Shown in pieces: positions 38,581-47,201 of a stretch of DNA of 64,000 nt. The DNA is from Roseiarcus sp963824475 (GTDB lineage: Bacteria > Pseudomonadota > Alphaproteobacteria > Rhizobiales > Beijerinckiaceae): assembly GCA_963824475.1 (NCBI GenBank), contig CAWGPR010000001.1, positions 1 to 64,000 on the forward strand. The letters run 5' to 3'. Numbering within the stretch: position 1 is the stretch's first letter; every line of letters begins with the position of its first letter. A model generated the notes under the pieces. The model made no database searches, was not told the DNA's origin, and saw nothing but the letters and a program-made list of their open reading frames with translations. Position numbers and translations under genes: made by a program.

Positions 38581-39347
38581 CCAATATTTGGCCGCAGCCC
38601 GTCGATCAGCGCTTTCAGCGTCGCGATGGTCGAAGCGTCCGCCTCGCCGTCGACGCGCTCAGGTCGGAAGTGGCGCTGGAAGGCGGCGAGCACCTGCCAG
38701 GTCTGGCGGTCGTAGATCCCCGTGATCTCCGCCCCATAGCCGTAGAGCGCCAGCATCGCCTGCATCGCCCGCACCGGCGGACCTTCATCCTCGTGGTCGA
38801 ACAGCGGCGAGCCAGTTACTGGAGCGGGCTTGGTCCAATGCCCAACGCCGCTCCGCCAGAGCGCTTCCCATGGGAACGCCTCGCCCGGATCGCGCTTGCG
38901 CGCCGGCGCGACGTCGGAATGGGCGAGCACCCGCTCAGGCGCGATCGCCCAGCGCGCGCCGATGTCGCGGGCGAGCGCGATCGTCGCCTCGATCTGGCGG
39001 TCCGGAAAGGGCGGCGAGCCGCCGTCATGGCCGGGATTAACGATCTCGATCCCGATCGAGGCGGAGTTCAGGTCGCTTTCGCCTTTCCATGACCCCTTGC
39101 CCGCGTGCCAAGCCCGGTCGCTCTCCGCGACCAATTGGTCGATTAAGCCGTCTTCCCAGACCAAATAATGCGCCGAGACCTCGGAGGCGGGATCGGTAAG
39201 CGCCTTCAGCGCCGCTTCGCCCGTCGGCATTCCAGTATAGTGCAGGATGACGCAATTCGGCCGGCCATAGCCGCGCCGCTCGCCATGGTTGGGAGAGGCG
39301 ACAAAATGACCAACAAGCGGGCTGTCCGGGTATAGACGCGTAGTCAT
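38577..39347 (-). CDS. N-acetylmuramoyl-L-alanine amidase with peptidoglycan-binding domain
   Basis: This is an AmiD/Amidase_2-type protein. The zinc ligands are the His of VILHYTGM (residue about 37), the His of RAWHAGKG (about 101) and the His of VLAHSDVAPARKRDPG (about 157), with the catalytic Lys nearby. The C-terminal 60 residues (AMQAMLALYGYGAEITGIYD) form a peptidoglycan-binding helical repeat. It cleaves the muramyl-peptide amide bond in cell-wall turnover or recycling. No signal peptide is obvious, so it may be the cytoplasmic recycling type or use a non-classical route. Confidence 0.92.
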   Translation of the reverse strand: MTTRLYPDSPLVGHFVASPNHGERRGYGRPNCVILHYTGMPTGEAALKALTDPASEVSAHYLVWEDGLIDQLVAESDRAWHAGKGSWKGESDLNSASIGIEIVNPGHDGGSPPFPDRQIEATIALARDIGARWAIAPERVLAHSDVAPARKRDPGEAFPWEALWRSGVGHWTKPAPVTGSPLFDHEDEGPPVRAMQAMLALYGYGAEITGIYDRQTWQVLAAFQRHFRPERVDGEADASTIATLKALIDGLRPNIG

Positions 39348-39432
39348 GTCCCACGGCCGGAGCTACGCGCAGGGCGTGAGGAGACCGCGCCGTGGCGACA
39401 ACTATAGCCATGGCGCGTGAAGCATGGATCGA

Positions 39433-39726
39433 TCAATACCAGGCGCGGCAGACGCGGTTGCCGTAGGCGTTCCAGCCCCACCGCGCGCAGCGGTGGCGCG
39501 GCGCCGTCACGGCGTTGCCGATCAGCGCGCCCGTGCCCGCGCCGATGAGACCGCCGGCGATGGCGCCGCCCGCGCTGCCACCGGTAAGCGCGGATCCGAT
39601 CAGGGCGCCGCCGCCGGCGCCGATCGCGCCGCCGGCCAGCGTGCCTGTCTGTTGTTGCGGCGTATAACAGCCCGAAACGGACAGCGCGCCGACCAGCGCC
39701 AGCGCAAGAGTGAAAGTCTTCTTCAT
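39433..39726 (-). CDS. glycine-zipper lipoprotein, paralogue 1
   Basis: A 97-aa lipoprotein with signal MKKTFTLALALVGALSVSGC; the lipobox is VSGC. Two glycine-zipper segments (GGAIGAGGGALIGSALTGGS and AIAGGLIGAGTGALIGNAV) suggest a YMGG-type outer-membrane-associated protein. The end carries CARWGWNAYGNRVCRAWY. Two close paralogues follow upstream in tandem, indicating local duplication. The exact role is unknown. Confidence 0.85.
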   Translation of the reverse strand: MKKTFTLALALVGALSVSGCYTPQQQTGTLAGGAIGAGGGALIGSALTGGSAGGAIAGGLIGAGTGALIGNAVTAPRHRCARWGWNAYGNRVCRAWY

Positions 39727-39743
39727 ATTTCCTCCCCTTCGGA

Positions 39744-40040
39744 TCAGTAGAAAGCGGTGCAGACCCGGTTGCCGTTATAGTCGTAGCCCCACTGCGCGCA
39801 TCGCCCGGGCGGCGGAGCCGTCACGGCGTTGCCGATCAAGGCGCCGGTCCCGGCGCCGAGCAGACCGCCAGCGATGGCGCCGCCCGCGCTGCCGTGGGTA
39901 AGCGCCGATCCGATCAGCGCGCCGCCGCCGGCGCCGATCGCGCCGCCGGCAAGGGTGCCAGTCTGCTGTTGCGGCGTGTAGCAGCCCGAAACGGACAGCG
40001 CGCCGACCAGCGCCAGCGCAAGAGTGAGACTTTTCTTCAT
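39744..40040 (-). CDS. glycine-zipper lipoprotein, paralogue 2
   Basis: 98 aa, with almost the same signal peptide, lipobox SGC and zipper as paralogue 1. The tail is GRCAQWGYDYNGNRVCTAFY. Only 17 bp separate it from paralogue 1, and a GGGGGAAA element precedes the start. Confidence 0.85.
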   Translation of the reverse strand: MKKSLTLALALVGALSVSGCYTPQQQTGTLAGGAIGAGGGALIGSALTHGSAGGAIAGGLLGAGTGALIGNAVTAPPPGRCAQWGYDYNGNRVCTAFY

Positions 40041-40058
40041 GTTTTCCCCCCTTTGGGC

Positions 40059-40373
40059 TCAATAGAAAGCGGTGCAAACCCGGTTGCCGTTGTAGTCATA
40101 GGCCCATTGGGCGCACCGGCGGGGAGGCGGTCCGCCGTAGTAGCCAGGCGGCGGCGTCGCTGCCGACCCGATCAGCGCGCCAGTGCCCGCTCCGATTGCG
40201 GCGCCTGCGAGCGCGCCGCCCGCGCTGCCGCCGGACGCGGCCGAACCGATGAGGGCTCCCGTTCCCGCTCCGAGCGCGCCACCGAAGAGCGCGTTCTGCT
40301 GCTGGGGCGTCTCGCAGGCCGCGACGGAGACAGCCGCGCCGAGCGCCAGCGAAAGAGCCAGAATTCTTGTCAT
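40059..40373 (-). CDS. glycine-zipper lipoprotein, paralogue 3
   Basis: 104 aa starting at 40373 (MTRILALSLALGAAVSVAAC; lipobox VAAC), followed by two glycine-zipper runs, a PPPGYYGGPPP insert and the shared tail CAQWAYDYNGNRVCTAFY. More diverged than the other two, so it probably represents the older copy. The open frame extends upstream without signal-peptide features and is not used. Confidence 0.82.
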   Translation of the reverse strand: MTRILALSLALGAAVSVAACETPQQQNALFGGALGAGTGALIGSAASGGSAGGALAGAAIGAGTGALIGSAATPPPGYYGGPPPRRCAQWAYDYNGNRVCTAFY

Positions 40374-40646
40374 ACGATGAAGTCTCCCGTCCGTCTCGTC
40401 CCCGAGACCCCAAAAACCGCGCTTCGTTGCCACCGACGCTCTCAAGCCTGGGCGGCGGCGCAAGCGCCCTGCCCGCCGCCACAATTTTATAACTCCCGGC
40501 CGCGACAATTTCATAATTCGCGTGAAGTTTCAATGAACGAGCCCTGGCCTCGGTTCCCCGCCCGCCAGCAGAGGCCCGCCGCCATTCCAGCCGCCGCGTG
40601 CGATTGTGCTTGACCGGCGCCGCTTCGGCCCCATATGGCCTCGTCA

Positions 40647-41053
<407 letters not shown>

Positions 41054-41134
41054 GTTTATTGCGCTTCTCATTCAAACTCGGTCAAAGGGGACCGATCGCT
41101 CAATGACGCGGCGCTCGGACCAGGAAATGCACTG

Positions 41135-41755
41135 ATGCTGCGCGCTGATAAGGTCATCCCGCCCGGCCATTGGTCAGGCGTTCCGGCCGACACCGTGGTG
41201 CTCGACTTCGACGAGCGCTATCGCCGGCGCGTGGCCATGACCGGCGTCGGCGGGCTCGAGTTCCTTCTCGACCTCGCGGAAGCGACAATGCTGCACGGCG
41301 GCGACGGGTTGCGCCTGGAGGACGGACGCACGGTCGAAGTGGTCGCCGAGCCCGAACCGCTGGCCGAGATCCGGGCCGCCGACCCGATGGCGCTGACCCG
41401 CATCGCCTGGCACCTCGGCAACCGCCATCTGCCGACCGAAATATTGCCGAAGGCGCTGCGCATCCGCCGCGATCCCGTCATCGAGGCGATGGCCGAGGGC
41501 CTCGGGGCGCGGGTGATCGCGCTTGAGGCGCCGTTCAATCCCGAGGGCGGCGCCTATGTGAGGGTCGACGGCGCCGCCGCGGAGAGCCCCCACCACGGCG
41601 ATGGCCATGACCACGCTCATGCTCACGGTCACGCGCACGAGGAGGAGCGCGGCGGCCGGCGCCACGATCATCATTCCGACGACCATGATCACGGGCACGC
41701 CGACGATCACAATCACGCCCATGGCCACGAGCATGGACACGGCCGCCAAGGCTGA
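41135..41755 (+). CDS. ureE: urease accessory protein UreE
   Basis: 206 aa, with the RIAWHLGNRHLPTEIL motif of the nickel-binding domain near residue 90. The very His-rich C-terminal tail (HDHHSDDHDHGHADDHNHAH and neighbours, about 25 His in 55 residues) binds Ni. UreE delivers nickel to the UreG/UreF/UreD-apourease complex. It overlaps ureF. Structural ureABC and ureD are not in this window. Confidence 0.95.
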   Translation: MLRADKVIPPGHWSGVPADTVVLDFDERYRRRVAMTGVGGLEFLLDLAEATMLHGGDGLRLEDGRTVEVVAEPEPLAEIRAADPMALTRIAWHLGNRHLPTEILPKALRIRRDPVIEAMAEGLGARVIALEAPFNPEGGAYVRVDGAAAESPHHGDGHDHAHAHGHAHEEERGGRRHDHHSDDHDHGHADDHNHAHGHEHGHGRQG

Positions 41756-42427
41756 CCGCGGCGCTCCGCTGCCGCTCCTCATCTGGCTCTCGCCGGCATT
41801 CCCGGTCGGCGCCTTCGCCTATTCGCACGGGCTCGAATGGGCCATGGAAGCGGGGGATATCGTCGATGCGCCCTCGCTCGAGGGCTGGCTCGTTGATCTC
41901 GTCGAATTCGGGGCTCCGCGTTCGGACGCGATCCTGTTTTCGGCCGCGTTTCGCGCCGCGTCGGCGGTCGATTGGACGGCGCTCATCGACATCAACGCGC
42001 TCGCGGTCGCGCTTACGGCTTCGGCCGAACGACGCCTCGAAACGACGGCGCAGGGAGCAGCGTTTGTCGCCGCCGCGCGCGGACCTTGGGATTGCGAGCC
42101 GTTGCGGCGGCTCGATCAGGCGCCGGACGGCCGGATTGCCTATCCAGTCGCGGTCGCCGCCGCGGCGTCCGGGCACGGTCTCCCCCTGGACGCGAGCCTT
42201 GGGGCTTTCGTCCTCGCCCAAGCCGCCAATCTCGTCTCCGCAGCCCTGCGTCTCGGCGCCATCGGGCAGACGGACGGTCAGAAGATTCTCGCCGCACTTC
42301 TGCCGCGCATCCGGTCTTTAGCGCACGAGGCTCAAATGGCGCGCCTCGCCGACCTCGGCGGCTGCGTGTTCCGCTCCGACATCGCCGCCATGCGTCACGA
42401 GACCCAGTATTCGAGGCTGTTCCGGTC

Positions 42428-42431
<4 letters not shown>
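41721..42431 (+). CDS. ureF: urease accessory protein UreF
   Basis: The coding region proper begins at ATG 41721 or 41733 (MATSMDTAAKADRGAPLPLL), overlapping the ureE tail. The family motifs are LSPAFPVGAFAYSHGLEWAM and ARLADLGGCVFRSDIAAMRHETQYSRLFRS at the C-terminus. UreF bridges UreG and UreD in GTP-dependent nickel insertion. The stop overlaps the ureG ATG by 4 bp (ATGA). The open frame upstream to 41601 is only an alternative frame of the His-rich ureE tail. Confidence 0.93.
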
Positions 42432-43048
<617 letters not shown>

Positions 43049-43198
43049 GGCGAGCCGCAGGCGCCGGCGATCGAGGCGCAGAAAGCGGCAGAAAGCGGCC
43101 CTTTTTAGAAACACCAGAAATCGTGAGGAACCTTAATTGAGAGTGCGCGTTAACAGTGTGAAGCACGCACGGCAGACATTCACACGGTAGGCATTCAA

Positions 43199-43786
43199 AT
43201 GCAGTCCACCCGTCCTTATCGCCACGGCAACCTGCCGACCGCGCTTCTGGCCGCGGCCCGTCAGATCCTGGACGAAAACGACTCGCAGGCGGTCGGGCTG
43301 CGCGAGACCGCGCGGCGGGTCGGCGTGTCGGCCACGGCCGCATACCGGCATTTCACCAGCAAGGACGATCTTCTTGCTTCCGTCGCCGCCGAGGGTTTCC
43401 GCGAGCTCGCCGCGGCGATGCAGGGCGCGACGCGCGGGCCCAATCTCCTCACTCGGGCGGGCCTGGCTTACATCGAGTTCGCTGACCAAAACCCAGGCCT
43501 CTTCCGCCTCATGTTCGGGCCCATCCTCGCTGAACGGGCAAAATATCCAGCGCTCCAGGCGGCGAGCGTGGGCGTCGAAGCGTTGCTGCTGCGCGGCGTC
43601 GCCGACCTCGACCAGCGGCCGTTCGACGACAATCTCGCCGCCATGGCCGCGTGGGGCCTCGTGCATGGACTCTCGCATCTGATCGTCGACGGCTTCTTTC
43701 CGGTCGGGAAAGCCGCGGTCCAGGCCGAGGAGATCCTGGCGAAAATCAGATTGCCGAGGCCATCGGCTTCGGAGCCGGCCCGATGA
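43199..43786 (+). CDS. TetR/AcrR family transcriptional regulator
   Basis: The N-terminal helix-turn-helix is typical (RHGNLPTALLAAARQILDEN, then VGVSATAAYRHFTSKDDLLA). The C-terminal ligand domain (LAYIEFADQNPGLFRLMFGP) matches the WHG/TetR_C_33-like group. The target is unknown; it stands alone between ureG and the IS1595 transposon. Confidence 0.9.
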   Translation: MQSTRPYRHGNLPTALLAAARQILDENDSQAVGLRETARRVGVSATAAYRHFTSKDDLLASVAAEGFRELAAAMQGATRGPNLLTRAGLAYIEFADQNPGLFRLMFGPILAERAKYPALQAASVGVEALLLRGVADLDQRPFDDNLAAMAAWGLVHGLSHLIVDGFFPVGKAAVQAEEILAKIRLPRPSASEPAR

Positions 43787-44005
43787 AGCACAGTATGCGA
43801 TTCGGACATAGCCCAATACACCTTTGTTCAAGCAAAAGCAAATAAAAGGGCTTGAATCTCCTTGTATTTACTGGCGTTTATTTGGCGATTATATAGTTGA
43901 CGAACCACCGAAACTCACGTAAGCTCTATGTCGGTTTGGAAATAGAGAAATTTTTCATGGACTTAAAATTCAAGCTTGGGTGTTTTCCGATGTGGACGGC
44001 GAAAA

Positions 44006-44617
44006 ATGACCAATGAGATTACAGACGCTGAATCAGATACCACGCGAACACAAACGTCAGAGCAACTGCCGCAGCCCCAAGAACAAGGCCCAACGCTACG
44101 CCTAAGGCCCGTTCTCTCATGGCTACATCAAACCTTTCGAGATGTATGGTTCTATGTTGCCGCCGTGTCATTGGTACTAAACCTCGTGCACACATTTCGG
44201 CCCGAGCTATCAGTTCAGATTGGGGCCACAATCCCCAATCACCCCGGATCGACATTATTCACCCTAACGAATTCCGGTTCATGGACACTATATGATATAA
44301 ATACAAAATGCTCGATCTGGACGGGCTATAATTGGATCATTTCCGAGGGGAATATCGTGGTTTCTAAGCCGACTTCCGCATTCGCTGGAAATCCTGATAT
44401 TCGATCGTTAAGGCCAACGGAGATCGCCACGCAGGACTGCTCCATTGAGTTTCCGGCCAACGATTCAATTTGGATAGACATTAGCTCCACATTTGATTGG
44501 TTTTTTGGCCACGGCGCCGCAACACGTCATTTTGACATGCGTAAGTTTGGGGGAAATCTTATTCTTGTTCCCGATGTCGAGTTCCGTCCTGGAGTTCCTC
44601 CCCCTCCGGCCTCTTGA
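44006..44617 (+). CDS. cargo membrane protein of unknown function
   Basis: 203 aa from ATG 44006 (MTNEITDAESDTTRTQTSEQ), with a polar N-terminus, one predicted membrane helix (VWFYVAAVSLVLNLVHTF, about residues 47-64) and an extracytoplasmic beta-rich part with Cys residues. No family recognised. It is the only cargo gene on the plus strand and its 3' end overlaps the convergent small cargo gene by 59 bp. Base composition is lower in GC than the chromosome genes. Confidence 0.6.
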   Translation: MTNEITDAESDTTRTQTSEQLPQPQEQGPTLRLRPVLSWLHQTFRDVWFYVAAVSLVLNLVHTFRPELSVQIGATIPNHPGSTLFTLTNSGSWTLYDINTKCSIWTGYNWIISEGNIVVSKPTSAFAGNPDIRSLRPTEIATQDCSIEFPANDSIWIDISSTFDWFFGHGAATRHFDMRKFGGNLILVPDVEFRPGVPPPPAS

Positions 44618-44756
44618 CTGCGCTTTCCTGTTTATGAGCCGCAACCTTTCTCAGCGTCGCGTCAAAGCGTTCCTCGGATTCATCGCATTCGAGGGCGCGA
44701 GCGGCCTCGATAAATTTCTTGCCTTGTGCATCGATCGACGTCTTGCGCCTTATCAT
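44559..44756 (-). CDS. small cargo protein downstream of the PIN-like toxin
   Basis: 65 aa from ATG 44756 (MIRRKTSIDAQGKKFIEAAR, then ALECDESEERFDATLRKVAA). The start overlaps the stop of the PIN-like gene as ATGA, so it is coupled. The pattern of a short, charged protein with a FIEAAR...ECDE...F...L..VA core occurs beside DUF433/PIN-like pairs in my memory, but has no assigned role. It could be an accessory part of the toxin-antitoxin unit. Confidence 0.6.
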   Translation of the reverse strand: MIRRKTSIDAQGKKFIEAARALECDESEERFDATLRKVAAHKQESAVKRPEGEELQDGTRHREQE

Positions 44757-45160
44757 TTTGGTATCCGAACTTGTTCGATCTTGTTGAGCGCAGTTAGATG
44801 AAAGACGAAAGGTTTCTCGGTGCTTTCTGATAGCTCCATAATTCTGTGATGAGCCCTCATAAACATATACAACTTTGTCCACGTATCGCTATTAGCACCG
44901 GGCAAATAAAAGCATCCAATCTTGTGTTGTTTTATTGCTTCGATCGCCGGTTGCTCATTGTGAAATTTCCTATCATGGCTAAATACGAGCCAACCCTTAG
45001 GGCCAACGACGCTTAACCATTTGTCATCTGGCGTGTTCTGTTTGAACTTGTTTCCCTTACTCCCATGATACTCAACTGAAAACGGCGGGTGCGCCTTCAA
45101 GATCGATTCTGGAAAGCGCTTACCGAAACATATATCAAAGTAGAACGTTAATGCACCCAT
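44753..45160 (-). CDS. PIN-like (VapC45-type) putative toxin
   Basis: 135 aa. Features include an FYFDICFGKRFPESI start (an Asp in the first strand, as in PIN-like nucleases), a WLVFSHDRKFH central segment with Asp, and GCFYLPGANSDTWTKLYMFM toward the end. This fits PIN-like ribonuclease toxins paired with DUF433 antitoxins. The start overlaps the upstream antitoxin gene by 13 bp. Targets are unknown. Confidence 0.65.
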   Translation of the reverse strand: MGALTFYFDICFGKRFPESILKAHPPFSVEYHGSKGNKFKQNTPDDKWLSVVGPKGWLVFSHDRKFHNEQPAIEAIKQHKIGCFYLPGANSDTWTKLYMFMRAHHRIMELSESTEKPFVFHLTALNKIEQVRIPK

Positions 45161-45855
45161 CCCTGCTTTTGTCCAGCCGGATCGATCCCCTCGAATTTCA
45201 AAGCATCCGCAACAAGGGAGGCAGTCAGGTCGAAGTCGTCGGCAATTTCAGGCACGGTTTCTCCCGCCTCCCATCGCCCCTTCAGAATCCAAGTTGGAAC
45301 GCCGCTAACGTTAGGGGCACCGAATGATACACGCGGGTCAATAATTATCAACTCTTCCTTTCCCGCGACGTACCACCGCAAGGCAATATCCTTATCATAC
45401 TCGAATTCTTGCAGAAGGTCTCTCACGATCTCTTGCCAGACCAACTGGCCGCCCTTGCCTGGCGCAATCAGTTTCCCTGCGCCTTTTTTCTTATCTATTT
45501 TCTCGTAATCAACAAGCAAAGTCGGACCTAACTTCTTAAATTCGAATTGCGCAAATGGATACTCCCTCTTGAGCGAACTAGACATCCAGTCGCGCACCGC
45601 CTTTATTTCTTTAAGCTTGATGCCAGCACGCCGAAAGGCAGCAACAACGGCAACCTCGATCAGCTGCATGTACGACAGGGACAATCGAAGTTCACGGGCA
45701 GCGATGGCGCGCTCCACTAGGTCGCCCTCTCCCTGCCAGTTTCGAATCGTCTTTGGGGTCGTGCGCGCATAGCGAGCCGCATCCTGAACGTGATAGCTCG
45801 GGAGATACAGGCGCTTTCGCCATGGTTCGCGCGCACTTGCGAACGCCATCGCCAA
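45148..45855 (-). CDS. DUF433 antitoxin-like protein with MerR-like N-terminus
   Basis: 235 aa. The N-terminal segment LPSYHVQDAARYARTTPKTI is a MerR/HTH_17-like DNA-binding region. The C-terminal domain VSGVPTWILKGRWEAGETVP followed by EIADDFDLTASLVADALKFE is DUF433, typical of VapB45-type antitoxins. It precedes the PIN-like gene with overlap, the classic antitoxin-toxin order, and probably autoregulates the operon. Confidence 0.75.
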   Translation of the reverse strand: MAMAFASAREPWRKRLYLPSYHVQDAARYARTTPKTIRNWQGEGDLVERAIAARELRLSLSYMQLIEVAVVAAFRRAGIKLKEIKAVRDWMSSSLKREYPFAQFEFKKLGPTLLVDYEKIDKKKGAGKLIAPGKGGQLVWQEIVRDLLQEFEYDKDIALRWYVAGKEELIIIDPRVSFGAPNVSGVPTWILKGRWEAGETVPEIADDFDLTASLVADALKFEGIDPAGQKQGWVH

Positions 45856-45865
45856 GAGTGACCTC

Positions 45866-46795
45866 TCACTGACCAGTTGTTTGATAAGTTAGGCGGTTGC
45901 CTTGGATGCCTGCAAGAGCGCGAGCGGCGCGCTCCTGATCTTCAACGCCAAGCGCGGACCGATTGTTGTAACGGAAGTCGAACTCAGCGAGATAGCGGTG
46001 CAGATGCTTCTCACCGCAGTGCTGGTAGACACCCTTCATGCCGCGTTTGAAGATCGAATAGAAACCCTCGATCGTGTTCGTATGGACGTACATTCCCGTC
46101 TTACGGTCAAGATATCCATATTCCTCGCGAGAATGGTCGACGGCGCTGTGCTTGGCGAATTCGTCGCCGAGCTGCGCGTAGCGTGCGGCCTCGTCGCTCA
46201 TAACGTGGCTTTCTCGGTATAGATTGGCGCGAACAATCGGCAGAACGTCCTCTTTCTTGACGCTTTCGACATGAAACGAGCGAGCCTCGCCGCGGCGCTC
46301 AACCAGCGTTAGAACGACGTGCTTGTGGCCCACGCCCTGTTTGACCTCGACGCCACGCTTGCGGCCAATGAACGTCTCGTCAACCTCGACGATCTCACCC
46401 GCTCCGCCCATGGGCGCGAGATCGCCAAACCGCAGCGCCTCGCGGATGCGGTGGCAAAGAAACCATGCCGTCTTGTAGGTAACCCCCAAGATGCGATGGA
46501 TCTGATGCGCGCTCACGCCTTTCTTGCTGGCGCACATGAGATAGACGGCCTGCAAGGTCTTATACAGCGGAATGTGAGCCGATTCGAAAACCGTACCGAC
46601 GCGAACCGTGAACTGTTTCCGACAGGTCTTCTCACAGCACTTGCGAAGGCCAATGCGGGTCTTGCGCAGATCATAATGCTTGGCGTTCACGCTCCCACAA
46701 TGAGGGCAAATCGGAGCAACCGGCCACAGCACGCTTTCTAAATGCTCGAAAGCGGCTTCCTCATCGTGGAAATAGGGCTTAGATAGAACAGACAT
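45866..46795 (-). CDS. IS1595-family (ISXO2-like) transposase
   Basis: From ATG 46795 (MSVLSKPYFHDEEAAFEHLE) with AGAGG upstream. A zinc ribbon (CPHCGS and later CCEKTC) and the transposase domain (GAGEIVEVDETFIGRKRGVE, then MSDEAARYAQLG, NTIEGFYSIFKRGMKGVYQH) give the DDN/DDE acids of the family. It ends 10 bp before the DUF433 gene, so cargo transcription may come partly from the transposase promoter. Confidence 0.93.
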   Translation of the reverse strand: MSVLSKPYFHDEEAAFEHLESVLWPVAPICPHCGSVNAKHYDLRKTRIGLRKCCEKTCRKQFTVRVGTVFESAHIPLYKTLQAVYLMCASKKGVSAHQIHRILGVTYKTAWFLCHRIREALRFGDLAPMGGAGEIVEVDETFIGRKRGVEVKQGVGHKHVVLTLVERRGEARSFHVESVKKEDVLPIVRANLYRESHVMSDEAARYAQLGDEFAKHSAVDHSREEYGYLDRKTGMYVHTNTIEGFYSIFKRGMKGVYQHCGEKHLHRYLAEFDFRYNNRSALGVEDQERAARALAGIQGNRLTYQTTGQ

Positions 46796-46856
46796 AGCTA
46801 ACCTCTTGATTTCGAAGCTAACACAGTCCGTGTGGTTCGTCAACTATATAATCGCC

Positions 46857-47201
46857 GTTTATTTTTCCGAATCGCGCCTTTTCAACGCGTTGCGGCCGAT
46901 TTAAATAAAGCCTTTTCTCCCCTTCGTTCCGTCGATCAGGTATGCGCGAAAGGCTCGGCGGCGCGCCACCGCCGTGGCCCGTGTTGCGCGCCGTCGACGA
47001 CGTTCTTCATGTGAGAGTCATCTTACGCGAGGTTCTGGTTTTCCGCAAGAAATTGTCGAAAAATTTGGCGGCCCATGGGAGGACCGTTCGTTTGAAGACG
47101 CACGAGCTTGGTGTAGAAAAAGAATCCCGGCACCCGCCGGAAGCCGACAATTCGAATAGGGGTCCTATGAGGCCTGATTAAGCTTTCTCCGGCGTTTTGT
47201 C
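46857..47201. other. intergenic region after the IS1595 transposon
   Basis: Begins with the target duplication. An open frame ending in GGPWEDRSFEDARAWCRKRI (to 47159) reads like a real protein piece but has no start signal or known family; it may be a remnant of the gene interrupted or shortened here. Confidence 0.35.

Larger units (their letters stand above)
43884..46856 (-). mobile_element. IS1595-family transposon with passenger genes
   Basis: The 2973-bp unit has 25-bp perfect inverted ends (starting GGCGATTATATAGTTGACGA) and an 8-bp target duplication GTTTATTT on both sides (43876-43883 and 46857-46864), as expected for IS1595. It contains an ISXO2-like transposase at one end and four cargo genes in AT-richer DNA than the chromosome around it. 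Perfect ends and duplication suggest recent arrival. Confidence 0.95.

Noticed and set aside
41601..41720. Upstream extension of ureF
   Set aside because: This is a shifted reading of the ureE His-rich tail, giving Thr/Ile-rich sequence without family similarity.
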